Assembly (NCBI RefSeq): GCF_902859915.1
Contig: NZ_CADIKK010000007.1
Coordinates: forward strand, 62,001 to 126,000
Direction: 5' to 3'
DNA from: Paraburkholderia ultramafica
GTDB lineage: Bacteria; Pseudomonadota; Gammaproteobacteria; Burkholderiales; Burkholderiaceae
Length of the DNA: 64,000 nt
Below are positions 58,232 through 64,000 of this stretch, piece by piece. Within the stretch, counting starts at the first letter, position 1. Every line of letters starts with the position of its first letter. The translations under genes and the position numbers were made by a program. The notes beneath the pieces are model-generated. The model saw only the letters and a program-made list of their open reading frames with translations. It was not told the DNA's origin and did no database searches.

Positions 58232-59374
58232 ATGAAAACAAAGCTGGCGCGAGCGCTGAACCATTCATTGCGGATCAAAACCGTCCGTACTGTGCTGGCC
58301 GCCGCACTCGGCGCAAGCGTTGCCGCGACCGTCGCGTTCAGCGCCGGGTCGGCGGCAGCGGCAAGCCCGCAGCCGGTCGGCATCGCCTTCGTCTATCTCG
58401 GTAATGCGGGCGACGCCGGCTGGACCTATGCACACGAGCAGGGCGTGAAGGCGGTCGAGGCGAAGTTCGGCGACAAGATCAAGGTGACGCGGGTCGAGAA
58501 CGTGCCGGAGTCGGCGGATTCGGAGCGCGTGTTTCGCGATCTGGCGGCCAAGGGCAACAAGATCGTGGTGGGGTCGAGCTTCGGCTTCCAGGATTTCGAG
58601 CTGAAGGTCGCGAAGGACTTCCCGGACACCGTGTTCGAACATGCGACCGGCTTCAAGAAAGCGGGCAACTTCGCCACCTATGACGTGCGCACCTATCAGA
58701 GCGCCTACCTGGCTGGCCTGGTCGCGGGCTATACGACCAGGTCGAACACGCTGGGTTTTGTCGGCTCGGTGCCGGTGCCGGAGGTGGTGCGCAACATCAA
58801 CGCGTTCACGATGGGCGCGCGCTCGGTCAATCCGAACGCGCGCGTGAAGGTGGTGTGGATCAACAGCTGGTTCGATCCGGGCCGCGAAAAGCAGGCCGCC
58901 GAAACGCTGATCGGCCAGGGCGCCGACGTGCTGATCCAGAACACCGATTCGACGGCAACGATGCAGACCGCCGAGCAGAAAAAGGTGCATGCGTTCGGTT
59001 GGGACTCCGACATGAAGAAGTTCGGGCCGAACGCGCAACTCGGCGCGTGCGTGAGCAACTGGGGAGTGTATTACACGCATCTGGTCGAGCAGGTGATGTC
59101 GAACACGTGGAACAACACGCCGGTCTGGTGGGGGCTGAAAGAGAACGCGATCGACCTCGCCGACATCAACACCAGCGCGGTATCGCCGGCCGCGCAAAAG
59201 GCGCTCAGCCAGAAGCGCGACGACATCATCGCGGGCAGGTTCAATCCGTTTGCTGGTCCGATCGCGGATCAATCGGGCACGGTGAAGGTCGCCGCCGGAA
59301 AGTCGCTGAGCGATGCGGAACTGTTGCGGTTGAACTGGTTCGTGCAGGGCGTGGATGGTGCGTTGCCGAAGTAA
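58232..59374 (+). CDS. BMP-family ABC transporter substrate-binding protein
   Basis: 380 residues with a signal peptide (ALGASVAATVAFSAGSAAA). The mature protein has the BMP/PnrA fold: VGIAFVYLGNAGDAGWTYAHEQGVKAVEAKFG, VVGSSFGFQDFELKVAKDFPDTVFEHATGF, GFVGSVPVPEVVRNINAFTMGARSVNP and IQNTDSTATMQTAEQKKVHAFGWDSDM. Relatives bind nucleosides or purines. The usual ATPase and permease genes are missing here. A nucleoside deaminase gene lies downstream, separated by the hairpin repeat array, which fits a purine/pyrimidine role. Confidence 0.88.
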   Translation: MKTKLARALNHSLRIKTVRTVLAAALGASVAATVAFSAGSAAAASPQPVGIAFVYLGNAGDAGWTYAHEQGVKAVEAKFGDKIKVTRVENVPESADSERVFRDLAAKGNKIVVGSSFGFQDFELKVAKDFPDTVFEHATGFKKAGNFATYDVRTYQSAYLAGLVAGYTTRSNTLGFVGSVPVPEVVRNINAFTMGARSVNPNARVKVVWINSWFDPGREKQAAETLIGQGADVLIQNTDSTATMQTAEQKKVHAFGWDSDMKKFGPNAQLGACVSNWGVYYTHLVEQVMSNTWNNTPVWWGLKENAIDLADINTSAVSPAAQKALSQKRDDIIAGRFNPFAGPIADQSGTVKVAAGKSLSDAELLRLNWFVQGVDGALPK

Positions 59375-59416
59375 TCAATTGATTTGGTTGCCTAACTATT
59401 ATCAATGCAATTGTCG

Positions 59417-59622
59417 TGCATAGGACCGGGGTAAGTGCTTTGCATGGGACCAGAGTAACGCGCTGAAGCGCGAACTCGGGTCGACAGCTAAAGCGCGAAC
59501 TCTGGTCGACCGCACAAGTGCATGGGACCAGAGTAAGGCGCTAAATAAAGAGCGCCAACTCTGGTCGACAGCTTTGCATGGGACCAGAGTAACGCGCTAA
59601 AGCGCCAACTCTGGTCGACAGG
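59417..59622 (+). repeat. Tandem array of hairpin-forming repeats (GACCAGAGT...ACTCTGGTC) upstream of the deaminase gene
   Basis: Three units, each starting GCATGGGACCAGAGTAA, lie at 59441-59489, 59519-59574 and 59575-59622. A degenerate left half (59417-59440) precedes them, and an extra right half (59490-59518) lies between units 1 and 2. Each full unit can fold as a 9-bp outer stem GACCAGAGT/ACTCTGGTC (one mismatch pair in unit 1, GGGT) and a short inner GCGC stem; unit 2 has a longer inner loop. The last unit runs into GACAGGAG, which forms the ribosome-binding site of the deaminase gene. The array is non-coding. Confidence 0.85.
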
Positions 59623-59631
59623 AGATTGCCC

Positions 59632-60174
59632 GTGAGTCTGACTGTTTCGAACGAGGCCGCCGCGGTGGCGGTGAGCTATCCGCCGCAGGGATTGACGCCC
59701 ACGCACGAGCAGATCTTGCGGCATCTGCGGCATGCGAGCCGGGTCGCCGAGCGGGCGACGCTGCTGGGGCATCATCCATTCGGCGCGGTGCTGGTCGGGC
59801 CGGACCAGGAAACCGTGTTGATGGAGCAGGGCAACGTCGATACGGTGAATCACGCGGAGTCGGTGCTGGCGCGCGTGGCGGCGTTGAACTTCACGCCGGA
59901 GTATTTGTGGAGCTGCACGTTGTATACGTCGGTCGAGCCGTGCTGCATGTGCGCCGGCACGATGTACTGGGCCAACATCGGCCGGGTCGTGTTCGGCATG
60001 ACCGAGAAGCGTTTGCTCGAGGCGACCGGAGATCATGCGCAGAATCCGACCATGAGCGTGGATTGCCGCTATGTCTTCGATCACTGCCAGAAGCCGGTCG
60101 AGGTGATCGGGCCGGTCGCCGACGTGGAGGCCGAGGTGATGGAAGTTCAGCGCCGGTTCTGGAGCGGCCGATAA
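59632..60174 (+). CDS. Nucleoside deaminase (cytidine/deoxycytidylate deaminase-like zinc enzyme)
   Basis: 180 residues from the GTG at 59632, seven bases after AGGAG; a TTG at 59626 is too close to that site. The zinc-binding and catalytic HAE (NHAESVLARVAAL) and PCxxC (VEPCCMCAGTMYWANIGRVVFG) are complete. The family includes guanine deaminase, tRNA adenosine deaminase and other base deaminases; the length fits a free-base or nucleoside deaminase. Its 5' leader is made of the repeat array, so its expression may be affected by those hairpins. It is downstream of the BMP binding protein gene. Confidence 0.9.
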   Translation: MSLTVSNEAAAVAVSYPPQGLTPTHEQILRHLRHASRVAERATLLGHHPFGAVLVGPDQETVLMEQGNVDTVNHAESVLARVAALNFTPEYLWSCTLYTSVEPCCMCAGTMYWANIGRVVFGMTEKRLLEATGDHAQNPTMSVDCRYVFDHCQKPVEVIGPVADVEAEVMEVQRRFWSGR

Positions 60175-60290
60175 GCGGTAGATCTCTGCGCCGGCGGCTG
60201 CTGTTGCTTCGACGGCAGCCGCTGAATGCTTCAGGTAGCGTCACAGGCATGCACGCGGCACACGCACGCACGCATGTGAAACACCTCACC

Positions 60291-60890
60291 TCACTGCGCG
60301 GCGTTCGCCTGCGTTTGCGGCGGCCCCACCATGGCAACGCCGCAGAACCAGTCGCTGCCGTGCGGCTTGTATTTCCACGGGTTGCCGGTTTGTCCGATCA
60401 CGTTCGAACACTGCTCATTCACTACCGGCCCGGGATTCGCGGCCGTGCATTCGAGCACCGCCGTTGCGCTCGCATGCGCCGCCGCCATCGAGCGTTTGGG
60501 CCGACTATCCGGGTCAGCCGGGTCAACCGGGACAAGCGGTGCGGGTGAGGGGGCAAGCGGCGTCCCCGTTTGCATGCTTTCGATCAGCCGCCGCAATTCA
60601 TCGATCCGCGTCGCATACCAGGTTCCCAGACACGCCGCGTTATGGCAATTCGCTTCCCGCCATGCCCACTTGCTGTCGCTGTCGTCGAGAAACGCGCGCC
60701 GGTTGATGATTCGCCGCCGCGCTTTCCAGTACAGTTGGCCCAGCGTGTCGTCGAGCTTCGAGAGCGCGGAATCGTTGCAGATCATCTGCTCGGTAAGCGA
60801 GCGTCCCCTGTGACAGTCGAAGCTGGTGGCGTGGGCGGGCAGATGTGCGAGCATCAGACCGGCGAAAAGAAACGGGCGGAAGATTTTCAT
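60291..60890 (-). CDS. DUF1311 (LprI N-terminal-like) exported protein
   Basis: 199 residues with a signal peptide (MKIFRPFLFAGLMLAHLPAHA). TSFDCHRGRSLTEQMICNDSALSKLDDTLGQLYWKAR is the DUF1311 module with two of its conserved cysteines; two more follow in ANCHNAACLGTWY. This domain is also the N-terminal part of the lysozyme inhibitor LprI of mycobacteria. A proline-rich linker and a second Cys-pair segment (CTAANPGPVVNEQC) follow. The ATG at 60890 gives the signal peptide. Confidence 0.75.
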   Translation of the reverse strand: MKIFRPFLFAGLMLAHLPAHATSFDCHRGRSLTEQMICNDSALSKLDDTLGQLYWKARRRIINRRAFLDDSDSKWAWREANCHNAACLGTWYATRIDELRRLIESMQTGTPLAPSPAPLVPVDPADPDSRPKRSMAAAHASATAVLECTAANPGPVVNEQCSNVIGQTGNPWKYKPHGSDWFCGVAMVGPPQTQANAAQ

Positions 60891-60989
60891 GGCGGTCCCG
60901 GCGGTGCATGGGTTTTTCATGCAGGGGATGATCGGCCGAGTGACCGGAACGCAGATGCCCGAAAAACGTGTGACTTCGGGTGGGTCGTT

Positions 60990-61710
60990 ACCAAATCTTG
61001 CTTCGCGCGCGGGGAGCGCATCTTCGCAAGCGCCGAGCAACCCGTTGACGGGACGCTTTCAGGCATGCGCCGTGCAAGTGCGCCATTTCAGTGGTGCGAT
61101 GTCGCGGGACCGAATCTGCGCGGCTGGGTGTATGCGTCGCTGCTCAGTTCTCCCTATCAGGGCAGCAATGTGCCGCTGATGAATTACGGCACTGCGATAG
61201 GCCTGCCGATCCTGGGATTTCGATCGCCGATTACTGGGGCAACTATTATCGCGGCCGGCCCTGATACAACCAGCAATCGCGCTGGGCGCACCATGCGCCG
61301 CCGCCACCGCCTCGGCCCGGGGCTGGACAGCCGCCAGGCTGGCGGCCGCCGGGCAGCCAGCAGCCGGGGCAGCCGGAGCAGCCGGGGCATCCGGGCGCGC
61401 GTCCGGGCGGGCACACCCGGCGGGGAATACGGGTGGACGGCCACCGGGTGGCCAGCAACCGGGGAATGCGGGTGGGCGCCCACCGGGTGGGCCGCAACCG
61501 GGGAATGTGGGTGGACGGCCACCCGGCGGTCAGCAACCGGGGAATGCGAGTGGACGGCCACCCGGCGGTCATCAAGGCGGTGGAGGCGGGCGCCCGTCAG
61601 GCGGCGGCCCGGAAGGCGGCGGTGGTAACCGTCCACTGGGCGGTCCCTCACAAGGTGGCGGCGGAGGCGCAGGCCGCCCGCCCGGCGGCGGAAACAGTGG
61701 AGGCGGCTGA
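60990..61710 (+). pseudogene. Decayed SH3-domain protein gene with a Gly/Pro/Gln-rich tail
   Basis: The segment FQWCDVAGPNLRGWVYASLL...SSPYQGSNVPLMNYGTAIGLPILGF (61080-61220) matches the C-terminal half of a bacterial SH3-type domain seen in exported proteins. After GF the expected continuation (SIADYWGNYYRGRP) is found only in the next frame, which points to a lost base near 61220. In that frame a TGA replaces the expected tryptophan codon of RPWY at about 61263. The Gly/Pro/Gln tail (NTGGRPPGGQQPGN repeats, ending at 61710) lies in a third frame, implying a further shift near 61415. The region upstream of 61080 is also broken. No intact start was found. Confidence 0.6.
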
Positions 61711-62015
61711 AACGCCTAAGCCCGCCGCAGTCGCCAAACCGTCGCGGCCGCGGCGGGCGCCAGCCGGCGCTGAAGCGCGTCGCGCCGCGGCCACACTGGC
61801 ACTAGCGAACTCAGCGGCGCCCGCAACCCCATCAGCAGGTACGCGCGCAACCGCTTCTGCGTGCGTGCGCGCACGCGCGGCTCACACCGCCTCCCAACAC
61901 GATCCGCTTCAGTCCGCACGCCATCCATCCATTCAGAATATTCTGCACCGGGTTCGCGTAAACCCCGGTGTGCCGCGTACACTAACCTGCCGATGTTGGG
62001 TTGGGGGGCGCATAA
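61711..62015. other. Spacer before the GGDEF-EAL gene
   Basis: 305 bases. GC-rich low-complexity sequence, then a less GC-rich stretch near 61940 that may hold the promoter of the following gene. No credible gene was recognised on either strand. Confidence 0.4.
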
Positions 62016-64000
62016 ATGACTTGCGAAGCGACATCAGATGGCGCGATGGGAGCAGCGCCAGAGGGCACCCGCTACCGGCCGGATCTGGCCGAAGAGGTGC
62101 TGGCGTCGGAGCGTAGCGTGTTGCGGCTGATTACCCGCAACACCCCGCTGCCGGAATTACTCGATGAAATCTGCCGCCGCGCGCAAGCGCTGCTAGGCGA
62201 AGGCGCGTCCTGTTCGATCCTGCTGCTGGACGCCGACGGCGTGCACGCCAGAGTCGGCGGCGCGCCGTCGCTGCCGGCGCATTTCAGCGCCGCGATCGAC
62301 GGCGTCGCGATCGGTCCGCAAGCGGGGTCGTGCGGCACCGCGATGCACGAGCGGCGCCTCGTCGTCGTCGAAGATATCGAAACCGATCCACTGTGGACGG
62401 ATTACCGGCATCTCGCGTTGCCGCTCGGCTTGCGCGCGTGCTGGTCGGTGCCGTTCGAAAACGACGCCGGCACGGTGCTCGGCGCGTTCGCGGTCTATTA
62501 CCGGACGGCGCGCCGGCCGCGTCCCGAGGAGGAGGCAATCCTGCGCGACATCGGCGGCAGCGTCGGTCTCGCAGTCCACCAGGATGTGATGGCGCAGCGT
62601 CTCGCGCGCAGCGAAGAGCATCACCGGCTGGTGGTCGATCATCTGAGCGAGGGCATTGTCGTGCAGTCGCGCACCGGCGTCGTGCTGGCCTGCAATCCGA
62701 GCGCGCAGCGCATGCTGCGCGCGACTCCGCAGATCATCGGCCGCAATATTCAGACCGTGATGCTGCGCGCGTATCAAGAAGACGGCTCGGTCGTCACCGC
62801 TGCCGACCGCCCGACCGCGCTGGTGCTGGCAACCGGCAAACCGATGCTCGGCGTCACGCTCGGCGTGGAACTGACCGGCGGCGAGGTCGTGTGGATTACG
62901 GAGAACGTCGTGCCGATCATCCGGCCGGGCGACAGCGAACCGGATTCGGTGCTGATCTCGTTCACCGACATCGGCCCGGTGCGCGAGGCGCAACGGCAAC
63001 TCAAGTTCCTTGCCACCCGCGACTCGCTCACCGGCCTGTACAACCGCGCCTATCTGACCGAACGGATGCGCGGTCTGTTCGAGCCGGCCGCGGCGGCGGG
63101 CGCGGGCGAACTGGCGAGCGTCGCCGTGCTGTTCGTCGATCTGGACGGCTTCAAGAAGGTCAACGATACCGCCGGTCACGAGGCCGGCGACGCGTTGCTA
63201 TGCAGCGTGGCGGAACGGCTGTCGGCGTGCGTCGAGCGCAACGACACGCTCGCGCGGGTGGGCGGCGACGAGTTCGTGATCGTGGTCAGCGCGTATGAAA
63301 ACACCGCGCATCTGATCGGGCTCGCGCGCCGGATCCTCGACCTGATTGCGGTGCCGTTCGCGGTAGCGGGCAACGAGTACTACCTGGGGGCGTCGATCGG
63401 TATCAGCCTGTTTCCCGAAGACGGCCAGGACGTCGCTACGCTGATGCGCAACGCCGACTCGGCGATGTACCACGCCAAGCAGCGCGGCCGCAACAACTTC
63501 CAGTTCTTCACCGCCGAGCTGAATCAGCATCTGCAACGCCGCTTCACGATCGAGCAATCGTTGCGGCGCGCGCTCGCCGCCGACGAACTGAGCCTCGTGT
63601 ACCAGCCGATCGTCGACAGCCAGGATGGCCGCACGATCGGCGCGGAGGCGCTGCTGCGCTGGTACAACGCCGAGCTGGGCAACGTTTCGCCGGGCGAATT
63701 CATTCCGGTGGCCGAAGATGCCGGCCTGATCGTCGAGATCGGCGACTGGGTGCTGGCGCGGGCCTGCGCGCAGGTCGCGCAATGGCGGCGCACGCTGGCG
63801 CCGGAGCTGATCGTCGCGGTGAACCTGTCGCCGCGGCAATTCAACGACGGCTTGCTGGCGCGCATCGAGCGCTGTCTGTCGGAGTCGGGGCTCGAACCCG
63901 CAGCGCTCGAACTGGAGATCACCGAACGGCTGCTGATGAGCGACAGCGACACCGTGCTGCCCATGTTGAGCGCGCTGAGCGCGATGGGCGTGCGTATTTC
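62016..64000 (+). CDS. GAF-PAS-GGDEF-EAL cyclic-di-GMP protein (5' part, runs off the window)
   Basis: At least 661 residues; the frame has no stop before the window ends. A GAF-type sensor domain spans about residues 25-175 (CSILLLDADGVHARVGG, GPQAGSCGTAMHERRLVVVEDI). A PAS-like domain follows near 200-325 (VVDHLSEGIVVQSRTGVVLACNPSAQRML). The GGDEF domain has an intact GGDEF motif at residues 416-420 (RVGGDEFVIVV), and the EAL domain starts near residue 515 with EALLRW at 544. The RxxD product-inhibition site before GGDEF reads ERND, so it looks absent. The combination suggests turnover of cyclic-di-GMP in response to a ligand. The ATG at 62016 follows GGGGGG. Confidence 0.9.
   Translation, partial: MTCEATSDGAMGAAPEGTRYRPDLAEEVLASERSVLRLITRNTPLPELLDEICRRAQALLGEGASCSILLLDADGVHARVGGAPSLPAHFSAAIDGVAIGPQAGSCGTAMHERRLVVVEDIETDPLWTDYRHLALPLGLRACWSVPFENDAGTVLGAFAVYYRTARRPRPEEEAILRDIGGSVGLAVHQDVMAQRLARSEEHHRLVVDHLSEGIVVQSRTGVVLACNPSAQRMLRATPQIIGRNIQTVMLRAYQEDGSVVTAADRPTALVLATGKPMLGVTLGVELTGGEVVWITENVVPIIRPGDSEPDSVLISFTDIGPVREAQRQLKFLATRDSLTGLYNRAYLTERMRGLFEPAAAAGAGELASVAVLFVDLDGFKKVNDTAGHEAGDALLCSVAERLSACVERNDTLARVGGDEFVIVVSAYENTAHLIGLARRILDLIAVPFAVAGNEYYLGASIGISLFPEDGQDVATLMRNADSAMYHAKQRGRNNFQFFTAELNQHLQRRFTIEQSLRRALAADELSLVYQPIVDSQDGRTIGAEALLRWYNAELGNVSPGEFIPVAEDAGLIVEIGDWVLARACAQVAQWRRTLAPELIVAVNLSPRQFNDGLLARIERCLSESGLEPAALELEITERLLMSDSDTVLPMLSALSAMGVRI

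Noticed and set aside
61246..61575. A repeat-rich minus-strand frame in the Gly/Pro region
   Set aside because: It is the complement of the repeat tail of the decayed SH3-domain gene.
61716..61982. An 88-codon minus-strand frame before the GGDEF-EAL gene
   Set aside because: No recognisable domain, signal or start site, and the composition is typical of a chance open frame in GC-rich DNA.

Overview
The window is a GC-rich stretch from a Burkholderiales chromosome. Paraburkholderia fits best, judging from the box pathway genes, the reductive pyrimidine operon, the DUF3443/DUF2844 pair, the MXKDX-repeat protein and the codon bias. No phage, conjugative or insertion-sequence genes, and no CRISPR array, were seen. 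Almost everything reads as ordinary chromosomal metabolism interspersed with accessory genes.

Layout. 1-3625: the end of an aerobic benzoyl-CoA (box) operon, boxC (cut by the window edge)-boxB-boxA, closed by a strong hairpin. 3635-12004: a reductive pyrimidine catabolism locus with a divergent TetR-family regulator, a perfect 18-bp palindrome in the shared promoter region, N-carbamoyl amidohydrolase, PreT, PreA, an NCS1 permease and dihydropyrimidinase. Together these take up a pyrimidine base, reduce it, open the ring and release the beta-amino acid. 12026-12925: an orphan amino-acid binding protein behind a promoter with an inverted repeat. 12987-15258: leuA with its terminator and, upstream, an unannotated leucine-rich leader peptide typical of ribosome-mediated attenuation, next to the remnant of a methyltransferase gene. 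15415-21414: secreted or envelope genes, a CadD-like transporter, an HMW1C-type N-glycosyltransferase and the DUF3443/DUF2844 pair. 21872-30623: bamC, an EamA transporter, L-lactate permease, two small lipoproteins, thiC with a TPP riboswitch, and rnk.

31102-34210: a small periplasmic redox cluster (DUF1223, cytochrome b, Tat-exported molybdoenzyme lipoprotein, MXKDX protein). 34493-42065: EamA and MFS exporters, entericidin, and a stress/signalling block (histidine kinase, two DUF1328 peptides, ferritin-like protein, two response regulators). 42076-48111: a calcineurin-type phosphodiesterase, a four-gene ABC importer with overlapping genes, and a LacI regulator. 48318-50928: tRNA-Leu(UAA) followed by a methyltransferase and a PhyH-type dioxygenase that share an unusual C-terminal repeat. 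51049-60890: a YgjP-like peptidase, a YdeP-type molybdoenzyme, a MocR regulator, an alpha/beta hydrolase, an SDR, a BMP-family binding protein, a hairpin repeat array leading directly into a nucleoside deaminase gene, and a DUF1311 protein. 60990-61710: a decayed SH3-domain gene. 62016-64000: a GAF-PAS-GGDEF-EAL protein running off the right edge.

The strongest unexplained signals are the hairpin array at 59417-59622, the leu leader peptide at 14901-14999, and the YLxxNPDV modules shared by the two genes after tRNA-Leu. All function assignments rest on reading motifs and recognising families by eye. No database search was run.
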